From: [Clostridium] aerotolerans DSM 5434
Lineage (GTDB): Bacteria; Bacillota; Clostridia; Lachnospirales; Lachnospiraceae
Length of the DNA: 64,000 nt
Direction of reading: 5' to 3'
Assembly: GCF_000687555.1 (NCBI RefSeq)
Contig: NZ_JHWJ01000020.1
Span: forward strand, 1-64,000
Both the position numbers and the translations under genes were made by a program. The notes beneath the pieces are model-generated. The model saw only the letters and a program-made list of their open reading frames with translations, searched no databases and was not told the origin of the DNA. Below are positions 35,057 to 44,453 of this stretch, piece after piece; within the stretch, counting starts at the first letter, position 1, and the number at the start of each line of letters is the position of its first letter.

Positions 35057-35728
35057 CTAATGATTTGACTCATCGCCGTCATTATTTTTATGCTGAGAAA
35101 GCTCTTTTTGAAGCTCCGTAATGGTTTGTTCCATGACTTTGAGCCGCTCTTCCATGCGGCAATAGGATTCCATGGTGACTTCTTCCTTCTCTTCCTTAGG
35201 AATCGGAACACCAAGAATCTTGATGGGCCGTGCTGGTATGCCCACTGCGGTCATATTCTTTTCCAGAGGTTTTAATAATACCGCATTGGCTGCAATGGTA
35301 CAGTTATCTCCCACATCAAAGGAACCTAAAATCTTAGCACCTGCTCCCACAGTCACATTGCTTCCAAGGGTTGGGTGGCGCTTACCTTTATTTAGTCCCA
35401 CGCCTCCTAAGGTGACGCCCTGATAAATGGTACAGTTATCGCCCACCACAGCAGTCTCTCCGATTACCACGCCGCAACCATGGTCAATCAAAATCCCATG
35501 GCCCAGCTGGGCTCCGGGGTGAATTTCTATTAAAGTAAAAAATCTTGCCATCTGAGAAATAAACCTGGCAATGAAAAATAATTTATGACGATAAAACCAG
35601 TGTGCAAACCGATGCCAGATTAGTGCATGGACTCCCTGATATAAAAACAGTACTTCCAGTGAATTTCTTGCTGCGGGGTCCCGTTCTTTCACCGCCTTAA
35701 CATCAAGCCATATGTCTTTTAATATCAT
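35057..35728 (-). CDS. cysE: Serine O-acetyltransferase
   Basis: 223 residues. It starts MILKDIWLDVKAVKERDPAARNSLEVL, then left-handed beta-helix hexapeptide repeats with GHGILIDHGCGVVIGETAVVGDNCTIYQGVTLGG (catalytic His) and GAGAKILG. The C-terminal tail is coiled-coil-like. It acetylates L-serine from acetyl-CoA, the first step of cysteine synthesis, normally inhibited by cysteine. The ATG has aggaagggt upstream. cysK is not adjacent. No T-box or S-box was seen upstream. Confidence 0.95.
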   Translation of the reverse strand: MILKDIWLDVKAVKERDPAARNSLEVLFLYQGVHALIWHRFAHWFYRHKLFFIARFISQMARFFTLIEIHPGAQLGHGILIDHGCGVVIGETAVVGDNCTIYQGVTLGGVGLNKGKRHPTLGSNVTVGAGAKILGSFDVGDNCTIAANAVLLKPLEKNMTAVGIPARPIKILGVPIPKEEKEEVTMESYCRMEERLKVMEQTITELQKELSQHKNNDGDESNH

Positions 35729-35814
35729 ATAACCCTTCCTCTTCTCCTACTGTTGACTTCTGTTTTAGGTAGTATATCACAGGACGGCACAAGAAAAAAG
35801 AAAAATTTTAAAAT

Positions 35815-35847
35815 AGCCGCTCTGCAAGATCAAAAAGCAGAGCGGCT
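35815..35847. terminator. Bidirectional hairpin terminator downstream of the lipoprotein gene
   Basis: agccgctctgc (35815-35825) pairs with gcagagcggct (35837-35847), with T-rich tails on both strands. It ends the lipoprotein gene on the minus strand upstream of cysE. Confidence 0.8.
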
Positions 35848-35862
35848 AATCTTTTTTATTCC

Positions 35863-36294
35863 TTATTGAAACACGACTGGGAGCTCCGACATCTCAGTTT
35901 TAATGACGATAAACGGATAAGAGGCGTCTGTCGCTGTGACTTCTCCCTTTCCCGGACCGATGAGTTCTGTTCTTAAAACAATGGAATTGTCGGTGAGATA
36001 CAGATCATTGACGGAAATGCTGAAGCCTCCGCTTGGCTGCTGTCCATAACCAACTACTATGTAAAGATTCTGGTCATCGCTGTAGGTCAGCTTAAAAGGT
36101 GATTGCTGCTTCTGTGCAATAATATCCTTTAATTCCTGAGGGATATCGGTATCTGGTGTTACGGAAAACTCCATATCCTTTACTTTGTTACTGCTGCCTC
36201 CTTTTCCAAGGCACCCACTTAGTGTAAACGCAACCAATCCTACCAGAATAAATCCCAGGCAAATCAGCCGTTTTCTGATTGACAATTTTTTCAT
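35863..36294 (-). CDS. PrcB_C-domain lipoprotein
   Basis: 143 residues. Signal peptide MKKLSIRKRLICLGFILVG with lipobox LSGC (Cys28). The mature region contains LYIVVGYGQQPSGGFSISVNDLYLTDNSIVLRTEL, the pattern of PrcB C-terminal domains (protease-complex associated). Exact function unknown; exported and membrane-tethered. The ribosome binding site GGGGAA lies inside the 3' arm of a 10-bp hairpin (36297-36342), which would limit translation unless opened. Confidence 0.75.
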   Translation of the reverse strand: MKKLSIRKRLICLGFILVGLVAFTLSGCLGKGGSSNKVKDMEFSVTPDTDIPQELKDIIAQKQQSPFKLTYSDDQNLYIVVGYGQQPSGGFSISVNDLYLTDNSIVLRTELIGPGKGEVTATDASYPFIVIKTEMSELPVVFQ

Positions 36295-36296
36295 GA

Positions 36297-36342
36297 CACA
36301 TTCCCCGATTTATTGATTATTACAATCTATATGGGGAATGTG
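36297..36342 (-). promoter_or_regulatory. Hairpin covering the lipoprotein gene's ribosome binding site
   Basis: CACATTCCCC (36342-36333 on the minus strand) pairs perfectly with GGGGAATGTG (36306-36297), 2 nt before the ATG, loop 26 nt. The opposite strand has a T-run, so it could instead act as a plus-strand terminator. Confidence 0.5.
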
Positions 36343-36359
36343 CCTTTTTTATGAAAACT

Positions 36360-37220
36360 TTACGCCTTTTTTCCTACCGGAATCCAGATCTGGCTGACAT
36401 AATCCTCTTTGGAAGGATCTCCCATGGAATACCATTCTATCTGAGGTCCGTCCATGATCTCATATCCGGATGCCGGAAAGAACTCAGTAAATATCCGTTT
36501 CCATACCTTTTGCTGACTCTCCGGTAATTTACCCACGCACTCAAAAATCACGTAGGTGGCTGGGGGAATCATAAGTTCTTCCATACCTTCTTTCAGAGGC
36601 TGGTCAGAACCCGTGGCAATATAGTAATCAAATTCATCATCACTGCAGTTTGCACACACACCAAGGCAGGCAAAGTCTTCCTTGTCATTGAGTCCCAACA
36701 CTTCGTCGTACCGTCCATCTTCCGATAACCGGTCCCACATATCCAGTACTCGTTTGAAATTTTCTCCACCCGTAAGAGGGACCCGCTCCTTATAACCGAT
36801 GACACGAAATCCTTCCAGTTCCTTCACATAATAATTCATAGCCTCTACTCCTTTAATGGTTATTTCAAATGAAATGCGGGAATAGGATTTTATCTTTGCC
36901 CCGGGCTTTTTCACTTCACTGGGATTCATTCCATGCATGGCATGAAACGCCCTGGCAAAGGAAACCGGAGATTCATATCCATACTTAACTGCCACGTCTA
37001 TTACCCTGGTATCTTCTGTTAGAAGCTCGATAGCAGCCATGGTCATCCGCCGTCTGCGAATGTAATCCCCAAGTGACACGTCTGCCATATAGGAAAACAT
37101 TCGCTGAAAGTTAAAGCTGGAGCACAAGGCTATTTTCGCCGCTTCTTCCACCTTGATCTCTCCTGTTAGATTGTCTTCAATATATTGAAGCGCTTCATTC
37201 ATCTTACCAAGCCAGTTCAT
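36360..37220 (-). CDS. AraC-type regulator with GyrI-like effector domain
   Basis: 286 residues from ATG (a TTG one codon earlier is possible; gggaagggat upstream). Residues 1-105 form the AraC DNA-binding domain with two helix-turn-helix motifs (EEAAKIALCSSFNFQRMFSYMADVSLGDYIRRRRM; VIDVAVKYGYESPVSFARAFHAMHGMNPSEVKK). Residues about 120-285 are GyrI-like (effector or drug-binding), ending WIPVGKKA. Such proteins often control transporters or efflux pumps. It is next to the polyamine operon, but its targets are not known. Confidence 0.88.
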   Translation of the reverse strand: MNWLGKMNEALQYIEDNLTGEIKVEEAAKIALCSSFNFQRMFSYMADVSLGDYIRRRRMTMAAIELLTEDTRVIDVAVKYGYESPVSFARAFHAMHGMNPSEVKKPGAKIKSYSRISFEITIKGVEAMNYYVKELEGFRVIGYKERVPLTGGENFKRVLDMWDRLSEDGRYDEVLGLNDKEDFACLGVCANCSDDEFDYYIATGSDQPLKEGMEELMIPPATYVIFECVGKLPESQQKVWKRIFTEFFPASGYEIMDGPQIEWYSMGDPSKEDYVSQIWIPVGKKA

Positions 37221-37264
37221 CAAATCCCTTCCCCCTCATCTGATATGACCTAAGAATAGCAGAA

Positions 37265-37290
37265 GCCGGGAGAATGCTCCCGACTTTTTA
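37265..37290. terminator. Hairpin between aguB and the AraC gene
   Basis: gccgggag (37265-37272) pairs with ctcccgac (37277-37284), loop aatg. The T-run is on the plus strand, so function as the polyamine-operon end on the minus strand is uncertain. Confidence 0.4.
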
Positions 37291-37315
37291 TGCACAAAAA
37301 AGTGCCCTTATATTT

Positions 37316-38194
37316 TTATTTACCTGCAATGGCCTTATACTGCTCCGGTCTCCGATCCCGGAATAAGCCCCAGTTTCTTCTGTCCTGTTTGATCTGATCA
37401 AAATCATAGGTTTCCAATAAAACTCCCTCTTCATCCCTGCCCAGTGACTTTAATAACGCACCGGTGCTGTCCGTTAGAAAGGAGGAACCATAGAATTTTA
37501 GAGAAGAACTTTGGTTTCCATTTTCTTCACAAGGAGTGACTATTTCCTCTCCGATCCGGTTAGCCGCAACGACAGGCACGATATTTGAAGCCGAGTGGCC
37601 CTGCATACATCTTCTCCAATGCTCCATGCTGTCGCATTCCAGAATCGGCTCACTTCCAATAGCAGTCGGATATAAGATGATCTCAGCCCCTAAAAGAGCC
37701 AGACATCTGGCTGTCTCCGGGAACCATTGATCCCAGCAAATGCCGATTCCAATGGTGCCATATAAGGTATCAAAGACTTTAAAGCCGGTATCTCCCGGTG
37801 TAAAGTAAAATTTCTCCTGATAATAATGGTCATCGGGAATGTGGGTCTTTCTGTAAATCCCCAGATTTTTTCCGTCCCCATCAAGGACTGCCACGGAGTT
37901 ATACATGGTATTGCCGGAGCGCTCATAAAAGCTGATGGGAAGCACCACAGAAAGCTCTTTTGCAATGGATGCAAAATGAGCGATGGCAGGATTTTCTTCC
38001 ACGGTGGTTGCATAATCATAATATTCATACCGCCGTTCCTGACAGAAATAAAGGCGCTCAAACAGTTCAGGAAGAAGAATTACATTGGCACCCTCTCCTG
38101 CTGCCTGCCTGACCAGTTCTTCTGCCCTGGCTATATTCTTATTGATGTCCTGGCAGCATTTCATCTGAACCGCTGCGACTGTTACCTTTCTCAT
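37316..38194 (-). CDS. aguB: N-carbamoylputrescine amidase
   Basis: 292 residues, nitrilase fold. Catalytic Glu in LLPELFER, Lys in YRKTHIPDD and Cys in [15 protein letters not shown] are all present. It cleaves N-carbamoylputrescine to putrescine, CO2 and ammonia. Its ATG lies 55 nt inside the end of aguA, with AAAGGAG upstream, so translation is coupled. Final gene of the polyamine operon. Confidence 0.95.
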   Translation of the reverse strand: MRKVTVAAVQMKCCQDINKNIARAEELVRQAAGEGANVILLPELFERLYFCQERRYEYYDYATTVEENPAIAHFASIAKELSVVLPISFYERSGNTMYNSVAVLDGDGKNLGIYRKTHIPDDHYYQEKFYFTPGDTGFKVFDTLYGTIGIGICWDQWFPETARCLALLGAEIILYPTAIGSEPILECDSMEHWRRCMQGHSASNIVPVVAANRIGEEIVTPCEENGNQSSSLKFYGSSFLTDSTGALLKSLGRDEEGVLLETYDFDQIKQDRRNWGLFRDRRPEQYKAIAGK

Positions 38195-39299
38195 GCACGT
38201 CTCCTTTTGGAATCTGCTGGGTGATGCAGTGAATGTTGCCTCCCCCTACTATAATATCTCTTGCAAATATGGGATAAATCTTTCGTTCTGGAAAACAATC
38301 CCCTAAAATCTTAAGAGCCATGGAATCATTCTCATCTCCAAACTGAGGAACAATGACTCCCCCGTTTGAAAGGTAGAAATTCACATAGCTGGCGGCCAGA
38401 CGTTCTCCTGCCTCTCTGGTATCCTCTCCCGGTTCAAAGGTGAAGCCACAAAGCTCCTCCGGTTTGATGCAAACAGGCTCTTTGGGAATAGGAAGCTTAT
38501 GGACGATAAAATGATTTCCTCTCGCGTCTGTCTCCTCTTTCAATACCTTTAAATCTGCAAGAGACATTTCATACTGAGGATCGCTCTCATCATCGGTCCA
38601 GGCTAAAATTACTTCTCCAGGGAGGACAAAGGCACAGACATTGTCCACGTGCTCATTGGTTTCATCCTGATAAATTCCGTATGGAAGCCAGATGATTTTC
38701 TCTGCTCCCAGGTAATTTTTAAGCTGCTCTTCGATCTCAAGCTTCGTTAAGGAAGGATTTCGTCCCGGGCTTAAAAGGCAACGCTCCGTAACCAGTATGG
38801 TTCCCTGCCCATCGGAATGAATGGAGCCTCCCTCCAGAACAAAATGTCTGGCATCGTAGGTTTCATAGCCATAGACGTCCAGGAATCTGGCTGCTAAAAG
38901 CTCATCCTTTTTCCAGTCCGCATAAAGTCCGTCATATTCACCGCCCCATGCGTTAAACTGCCAGTCAACTCCCCTTACCTGTCCACCATCATTCTTTACA
39001 AAGGTAGGGCCTGTATCCCTAGCCCAGGCATCGTCAGACTCCATAAGAACCACCTCGATCCGGTCAGAGAGCATCTCCCTGGCAGAATCTATTGTCTCTT
39101 CTTCTGCCAGCATGATCACATGCTCACTGTCTGCAATGGCCTCTGCAATCTTCACAAATGCCTTTCTGGCTTCTCTGGCGTCAAAGGGCCAGGATCCCGG
39201 CCTTTTCGGCCATATCATGATACAGCCGTCATGGGGCTCAAATTCTCCTGGCATATAAAATCCGTCCTCTGCCGGAAGACTTGTCAGTCGTTTCATCAT
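38139..39299 (-). CDS. aguA: Agmatine deiminase
   Basis: 386 residues. Signatures are [16 protein letters not shown] at the N-terminus, [33 protein letters not shown] and the catalytic [16 protein letters not shown] near the C-terminus. It hydrolyses agmatine to N-carbamoylputrescine and ammonia. The reading frame continues about 17 codons past the usual end and overlaps aguB by 56 nt. Two tandem ATG codons make the start uncertain by one residue. Confidence 0.96.
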   Translation of the reverse strand: MMKRLTSLPAEDGFYMPGEFEPHDGCIMIWPKRPGSWPFDAREARKAFVKIAEAIADSEHVIMLAEEETIDSAREMLSDRIEVVLMESDDAWARDTGPTFVKNDGGQVRGVDWQFNAWGGEYDGLYADWKKDELLAARFLDVYGYETYDARHFVLEGGSIHSDGQGTILVTERCLLSPGRNPSLTKLEIEEQLKNYLGAEKIIWLPYGIYQDETNEHVDNVCAFVLPGEVILAWTDDESDPQYEMSLADLKVLKEETDARGNHFIVHKLPIPKEPVCIKPEELCGFTFEPGEDTREAGERLAASYVNFYLSNGGVIVPQFGDENDSMALKILGDCFPERKIYPIFARDIIVGGGNIHCITQQIPKGDVHEKGNSRSGSDEMLPGHQ

Positions 39300-39322
39300 T
39301 CTTATCCTCTTACTTTATGGTC

Positions 39323-40444
39323 TTAAGACAATCTGTTCTTAAAATCTTCGTATCCAAACTCTTTTACCACACGGCATTCCCCAGTCTGATCCATAACAGC
39401 AATGGAAGGGAGGGGCATCCCGTTAAAGGTATTATTTTTCACCATGGAATAGATGGCCATGTCCATAAAATAAAGCTTATCCCCCGGTTTCATCTCCTGG
39501 TCAAAGGAATAATCCCCGATTACGTCTCCAGCCAGACAGGTGCAGGAAGAAAGGCGGTAAGTGTAGGCCTTCTCTCCTGGTTGTCCGCTGTCCTTAAGGG
39601 GCGGACGATAAGGCATTTCCAACACATCCGGCATATGGCAGGAGGCAGAAGCATCTAAGATCAAAGTCTTTATTCCATTGTCTACCACATCCATAACCTC
39701 TGTTACCAGATATCCGGCATTCAATGCTACCGCTTCTCCTGGCTCTAGATAAACTTTAACCCCATACGTTTCCTGCATGTGTCTGATACAGGATTCCAGA
39801 AGCTCTAAATCGTAATCCTCTCTGGTAATATGGTGTCCGCCTCCCATGTTAAGCCAGGAAAGGCCCTTTAAGTATTTCCCAAATTTTTCTTCCACCGCAT
39901 CCAATGTCTTTTTTAAGTCATCAGAGTTCTGCTCACATAAGGTATGAAAATGAAGGCCGGAAAGATAAGGCAGCCATTCTTCCTTAAAGTTCTCTGCCGT
40001 AACTCCAAGTCTGGAGCCCGGAGCACAGGGATCGTAGATGGCATGATCTTCCTGAGTGGAGCATTCCGGATTGATCCGCATGCCCACACTCACTCCTTCT
40101 AAAGAATCCTTGTGCTTCTCCAGCTGAGAAAAGGAGTTAAATATCATATGGTCACAGATCTTAACAAGCTCCTTTAAATCCTCTTCCTTATAAGCAGGAG
40201 CAAACACATGATTTTCCAGTCCCATCTCCTCTTTCCCGAGCCTGGCTTCAAACAGTCCACTGGCCGTGGTCCCGTCGATGTATTTCCCAATGAGCGGGTA
40301 TTCCACAAAGCAGGAAAATGCCTTCTGGGCTAAAAGAATGGTACAGCCGGTATTGTCCTTCACCCGCTTTAATACCTTTAAATTCTCTTCCAGTTTCCCT
40401 TCATCAACCACATAGCAGGGAGTCTTTAAATCTTCTATTCTCAT
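39323..40444 (-). CDS. nspC: Carboxynorspermidine/carboxyspermidine decarboxylase
   Basis: About 373 residues, alanine-racemase fold (group IV decarboxylase) with the PLP lysine in ILLAQKAFSCF, GLHFHTLCEQ, WLNMGGGHHI, YLEPGEAVAL and CLAGDVIGDYSFD. It decarboxylates carboxyspermidine (or carboxynorspermidine) to spermidine (or norspermidine). It follows the carboxy(nor)spermidine dehydrogenase gene by a few bases; the ATG at 40444 is preferred over a GTG at 40447. Confidence 0.95.
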   Translation of the reverse strand: MRIEDLKTPCYVVDEGKLEENLKVLKRVKDNTGCTILLAQKAFSCFVEYPLIGKYIDGTTASGLFEARLGKEEMGLENHVFAPAYKEEDLKELVKICDHMIFNSFSQLEKHKDSLEGVSVGMRINPECSTQEDHAIYDPCAPGSRLGVTAENFKEEWLPYLSGLHFHTLCEQNSDDLKKTLDAVEEKFGKYLKGLSWLNMGGGHHITREDYDLELLESCIRHMQETYGVKVYLEPGEAVALNAGYLVTEVMDVVDNGIKTLILDASASCHMPDVLEMPYRPPLKDSGQPGEKAYTYRLSSCTCLAGDVIGDYSFDQEMKPGDKLYFMDMAIYSMVKNNTFNGMPLPSIAVMDQTGECRVVKEFGYEDFKNRLS

Positions 40445-40447
40445 CAC

Positions 40448-41722
40448 TTATTCCGCTTTCCATACTGTAACCGTTTCCGGGTCTTCACAAACCACCCATG
40501 GGAGGCCCCATTTGTTTAATGCCTCCATGTATGGATCTGGATCGAACTCTTCCACATTGAATACGCCAGGCTTTCTCCACTGTCCGGTCACTAACATCAT
40601 GGAACCGATCATAGCTGGAACTCCGGTGGTATAAGAAATGGCCTGAGACTCTACCTCTTTATAACATTCCTGATGGTCACATACGTTATAGATATAGATG
40701 GTTTTTTCTTTCCCATCCTTGACTCCAGTGAAAATACAGCCGATGTTTGTCTTACCAACAGTTCTTGGTCCCAGAGACGCTGGATCTGGTAACAGAGCCT
40801 TTAAAAACTGAATGGGAACGATCTCCTGTCCATTAAATTCAATGGGAGAGGTAGAAAGCATGCCTACATTCTCCAGACATTTCATGTGTGTTAAATAGCT
40901 TTGTCCAAAGGTCATGAAGAAACGGATCCGCCTTACTCCAGGGATGTTCTTTGCCAGGGATTCGATCTCCTCGTGATGGAGTAAGTACATATCCTTTTCA
41001 CCAACCTCCGGGAAATTATATTTGGATTTAAACTCCATGGGCTCCGTCTCTACCCAGTGACCGTTCTCCCAGTAAGAGCCGTTTGCAGAAACTTCTCTTA
41101 AGTTGATTTCCGGGTTAAAGTTGGTCGCAAATGGGTATCCATGGTCGCCGCCGTTGCAATCTAAGATATCAATGGTATGAATTTCATCAAAATAATGCTT
41201 TAAGGCATAAGCGGAATATACACTGGTAACGCCTGGGTCAAATCCAGTTCCAAGAAGAGCGGTAAGTCCAGCCTGTTCAAAGCGTTCTTTATAATCCCAC
41301 TGCCAGGAATAATCAAAGTAAGCGGTAAAACCAAGGTCCTTACAGCGTTTCTCATAGATTTCACGCCACTGAGGATCATCGGTATTTTCCGGCTCAAAGT
41401 TAGCAGTATCGATGTAGTGGACTCCTGCCTTTAAGCATGCATCCATGATGGTTAAATCCTGATAAGGAAGAGCCACATTTAAAACAGCATCCGGATTGTA
41501 GGATTTGATCAGCTCCACTACCTCATCCACATTGTCAGCATCGACCTTTGCAGTCTCTATTTTAGTGCTTGTCTTTCCTTCCAGCTTTTCCTTTAAGGCA
41601 TCACATTTTTCCTTGGTTCTGCTTGCGATACAGATGTCTGTAAACACCTCGCTGTTCTGACAGCATTTCTGAATTGCTACAGAGGCAACGCCTCCACATC
41701 CGATAACTAATAATCTGCTCAT
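40448..41722 (-). CDS. Carboxy(nor)spermidine dehydrogenase (saccharopine dehydrogenase family)
   Basis: 424 residues beginning with the NAD(P) motif LLVIGCGGVASVAIQKC, then NVALPYQDLTIMDACLKAGVHYIDTANFE and GLTALLGTGFDPGVTSVYSAY. It condenses aspartate semialdehyde with putrescine (or diaminopropane) and reduces the imine to carboxyspermidine (or carboxynorspermidine). The adjacency to nspC and putrescine-forming genes supports putrescine as acceptor. The start overlaps the speE stop by 4 nt. Confidence 0.95.
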   Translation of the reverse strand: MSRLLVIGCGGVASVAIQKCCQNSEVFTDICIASRTKEKCDALKEKLEGKTSTKIETAKVDADNVDEVVELIKSYNPDAVLNVALPYQDLTIMDACLKAGVHYIDTANFEPENTDDPQWREIYEKRCKDLGFTAYFDYSWQWDYKERFEQAGLTALLGTGFDPGVTSVYSAYALKHYFDEIHTIDILDCNGGDHGYPFATNFNPEINLREVSANGSYWENGHWVETEPMEFKSKYNFPEVGEKDMYLLHHEEIESLAKNIPGVRRIRFFMTFGQSYLTHMKCLENVGMLSTSPIEFNGQEIVPIQFLKALLPDPASLGPRTVGKTNIGCIFTGVKDGKEKTIYIYNVCDHQECYKEVESQAISYTTGVPAMIGSMMLVTGQWRKPGVFNVEEFDPDPYMEALNKWGLPWVVCEDPETVTVWKAE

Positions 41723-42576
41723 TCTTTTTCCTCCTCTTCCAGTAAATCTTCCACATATTTTGGCAGCATGAATGCTCCCATATGAAGATTCGCGGTATAA
41801 TACCAGGTCTCTATTTTTAATTTTTTCCAGTTTTCCGGTTTAAAATCGTTGATTGGGTGATACTTTTTTGATGCAAAACCAAAGAGCCAGTAGCCAGACG
41901 GGCAAGTGGGAATATGAGCCTGGTACACCCGGCTGATGGGGAAGGAACGGTATACCTTCCGGTGCATGCTCCGGCATGCCTCCTCATCTTCATCATAAAA
42001 GGGGCTTCCATGCTGATACACCATGATTCCATCACTCTTTAACGCCTTATAACAGCTGCCGTAAAATTCCTTGGTAAACAGCCCTTCCGTATGACCAAAG
42101 GGGTCTGTGGAATCGTTGATAATCAGATCGTATTCCTCTTTTTTATTTCTTAAGAATCGCAGACCATCATCATAATAGACCTTAACCCTTGGGTCCGCAA
42201 GCCCGCATGCCACCTCAGGAAAGATGTCCCTGCAAACGTCTACAAACAGCTTATCCGTCTCAACTACATCTATGGATTCAATGGAAGGATACTGTAACAG
42301 CTCCTTGGCTACGCCGCCGTCTCCTCCACCGATGATCAGCACACGCTTCACGCATGGGTGAACTGCCATGGGAACATGGGTCACCATCTCATCGTATATA
42401 AATTCATCCTTTTCTGAAAAAACAATGTCTCCGTCTAAAGCCACGAATTTTCCAAATTCCTGTGACTCAAACACATCGATTCTCTGATATTCACTTTCTC
42501 CGGAAAAAAGCTGCTTGTCAATCCGGACAGAAAGCTTCACGTTTGAAGTATGCAGTTCAGAAAACCATATCTCCAT
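41719..42576 (-). CDS. speE: Spermidine synthase (aminopropyltransferase)
   Basis: 285 residues from ATG (a GTG three codons earlier is close to the SD and less likely). It shows EIWFSELHTSNVKLSVRI, KDEFIYDEMVTHVP, GGGDGGVAKELLQYP (decarboxy-SAM binding), ETDKLFVDVCRDIFP and INDSTDPFGHTEGLF (catalytic Asp). It transfers aminopropyl from decarboxylated SAM to putrescine or a related amine. No speD (SAM decarboxylase) is in the operon, so the aminopropyl donor must come from elsewhere. It is 33 nt after speA. Confidence 0.93.
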   Translation of the reverse strand: MEIWFSELHTSNVKLSVRIDKQLFSGESEYQRIDVFESQEFGKFVALDGDIVFSEKDEFIYDEMVTHVPMAVHPCVKRVLIIGGGDGGVAKELLQYPSIESIDVVETDKLFVDVCRDIFPEVACGLADPRVKVYYDDGLRFLRNKKEEYDLIINDSTDPFGHTEGLFTKEFYGSCYKALKSDGIMVYQHGSPFYDEDEEACRSMHRKVYRSFPISRVYQAHIPTCPSGYWLFGFASKKYHPINDFKPENWKKLKIETWYYTANLHMGAFMLPKYVEDLLEEEEKE

Positions 42577-42609
42577 CTTTCCCACTCTCCTCTCTCCATG
42601 GAAGTTTTA

Positions 42610-44058
42610 TTATTTTAGTACCATCAGATGTTCCACGGCCGGATCTTCCGTTCCCTGCATGGAGCATCCCTTTTCTTTTGCGTAAATGATATATTCCACA
42701 ATTTCCTCTGTGATTCTCTCCCCTGGTGCTAAGATGGGGATTCCCGGAGGATAGCACATAACAAATTCTCCGCTGATTTTCCCTGCGGCTTCTTTTACAG
42801 GCACCGATACCTTACTGGAGTAAAATGCCTTCTGAGGAGAAATTTCCACCTTGGGTGCTATGTATTCTCCTGAGAGCATTCCGCTCCGGTCCTTTTTATA
42901 AAGACGTTCAATGTCAGCCAGAGCACCTACAAGGCGCTCAATATCCTGAATCCTGTCCCCGATGGAAATGTAAGCCAGAATGTTGCAGATATCTCCAAAT
43001 TCAATCTGAATATCATATTCATCTCGAAGCAGGTCATAAACCTCTATGCCGGCAAGACCGATGCCAAGGGTATAGACAGAAAGCTTTGTCACATCATAAT
43101 CAAAGATGCTGGTGCCGTTGATTAAATCTCTTCCATACGCATAATATCCGCCGATGGAATTAATCTCTTCCCTGGCATACTCTGCCATTTCTACCACTTT
43201 TTGAAAGGACTCCTCTCCGCGGAGAGCCAAATTCCTTCTTGAGATATCAAGGCTTGATAATAAGAGGTAGGAGGCGCTTGTGGTCTGAGTTAAGTTAATG
43301 ATCTGGCGGACATAATCCCCGTTCACTCCCTCATTGATCAGGAGCATGGAGCTCTGTGTCAGACTTCCCCCTGATTTATGCATGGATACTGCCGCCATAT
43401 CTGCGCCTGCTGCCATACCGGATACAGGAAGTCCTTTCCCAAAGTATAAATGGGTTCCATGGGCCTCATCAGCCAGCACTTTCATTCCGTGGGCATGAGC
43501 CAAGGTTACGATGGAACGCATATCAGAGCAGATTCCGTAGTACGTGGGATTATTAACAAGAACTGCCACTGCATCCGGATTCTCCATAATAGCCTTCTCC
43601 ACCTGGCTGATTTCCATTCCAAGGGAAATGCCTAAGGTGCTGTTTACTTCCGGGTTTACATAAACCGGAATTGCTCCGCAAATAACAAGTGCGTTAATGG
43701 CACTTTTGTGAACATTTCTCGGAAGTATGATTTTATCTCCTGCCTTACAGACAGATAAAATCATGCTCTGAACCGCTGAAGTGGTACCGCCTACCATTAA
43801 AAATGCATCGGCTGCTCCAAAGGCTTCGGCTGCCAGCTCTTCTGCATCACGGATGACGGATACCGGGTGACATAAATTATCAAGGGGCTTCATGGAATTT
43901 ACATCAAGCCCTACACATTTTTCTCCCAAAAGCTGAGCCAGTTCGGGGTTTCCCCTTCCCCTTTTATGCCCAGGCACATCAAAAGGAACCACCCTTTTCT
44001 TCCTGAATGTTTCCAGCGCTTCATAAATCGGCGCTCTTTTTTGATCTTCTTTGTTCAT
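42610..44058 (-). CDS. speA: PLP-dependent arginine decarboxylase (Orn/Lys/Arg decarboxylase, AAT fold)
   Basis: 482 residues, the short Bacillus SpeA/YaaO form. It has PFDVPGHKRGRGNPEL at the N-terminus, FGAADAFLMVGGTTSAVQSMI, VLADEAHGTHLYFGKGLP and the PLP-lysine motif MAAVSMHKSGGSLTQSS, with C-terminal CYPPGIPILAPGE. Agmatine production is supported by aguA and aguB in the same operon. First gene of the operon, behind a long structured leader that ends in a terminator. A short ribosome binding site aaggagagg lies 11 nt before the ATG. Confidence 0.93.
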   Translation of the reverse strand: MNKEDQKRAPIYEALETFRKKRVVPFDVPGHKRGRGNPELAQLLGEKCVGLDVNSMKPLDNLCHPVSVIRDAEELAAEAFGAADAFLMVGGTTSAVQSMILSVCKAGDKIILPRNVHKSAINALVICGAIPVYVNPEVNSTLGISLGMEISQVEKAIMENPDAVAVLVNNPTYYGICSDMRSIVTLAHAHGMKVLADEAHGTHLYFGKGLPVSGMAAGADMAAVSMHKSGGSLTQSSMLLINEGVNGDYVRQIINLTQTTSASYLLLSSLDISRRNLALRGEESFQKVVEMAEYAREEINSIGGYYAYGRDLINGTSIFDYDVTKLSVYTLGIGLAGIEVYDLLRDEYDIQIEFGDICNILAYISIGDRIQDIERLVGALADIERLYKKDRSGMLSGEYIAPKVEISPQKAFYSSKVSVPVKEAAGKISGEFVMCYPPGIPILAPGERITEEIVEYIIYAKEKGCSMQGTEDPAVEHLMVLK

Positions 44059-44121
44059 ACGGCAATTTACCTCTCCTTCGTCACATTCTTGGGAAGCGCC
44101 TTTTGGGGCGTTTTAACACAC

Positions 44122-44152
44122 AAAAAAGGCAGGTGACCGTACATCACCTGCC
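44122..44152 (-). terminator. Intrinsic terminator in the speA leader (attenuator)
   Basis: GGCAGGTGA (44152-44144 read on the minus strand) pairs perfectly with TCACCTGCC (44136-44128), loop 7 nt, then six T. It is located 64 nt upstream of speA, so transcription must pass it to express the operon. Confidence 0.85.
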
Positions 44153-44208
44153 TGAAAATCTCATGAATGATTATGGAAACGGGCATGAAGCCCTCCAATA
44201 TTTTCATG

Positions 44209-44434
44209 ACAATTATCGTTTTCGAGTCTACATAGCAAATATATTGTCCCTGCTATTATTGATCGTTTCACAAGATGATGTGCATTTGCACTGATTATAA
44301 AGTAATCAACTTATAAAATTTGAGCTTCTAACTCAATCAATAATGTGGTTTCCCACGCTCGGCAGCCGACCCGCCTGTCCGTCTGGGCTTAACTTCAAAA
44401 GAAGTGGTCGATATTTGCATGAAAACGATAATGT
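44209..44434 (-). ncRNA. Structured leader RNA of the polyamine operon, unrecognised class
   Basis: The domain is closed by a long-range helix: 44421-44434 pairs with 44209-44223 (GAAAACGATAAT with ATTATCGTTTTC, plus two more pairs after a bulge). Inside, ATTATTGAT (about 44337-44345) pairs with ATCAATAAT (about 44256-44264). Further local hairpins are ACTTC/GAAGT, CCCA/TGGG with an inner GC helix, TTGAG/CTCAA, GATTA/TAATC and GTGCA/TGCAC. It lies between a sigma-A promoter and an intrinsic terminator. No known riboswitch consensus was recognised. Confidence 0.55.
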
Positions 44435-44453
44435 CTCTTCATACTGGGAAAAA

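Noticed and set aside
35729-35814. T-box upstream of cysE
   Set aside because: Only about 90 nt is available after the hairpin, and no T-box core is present.
44209-44434. Leader of speA as a T-box, SAM, cobalamin or lysine riboswitch
   Set aside because: The T-box core, the SAM-I GAUG/kink-turn pattern, the B12 box and the lysine core were looked for and not found.
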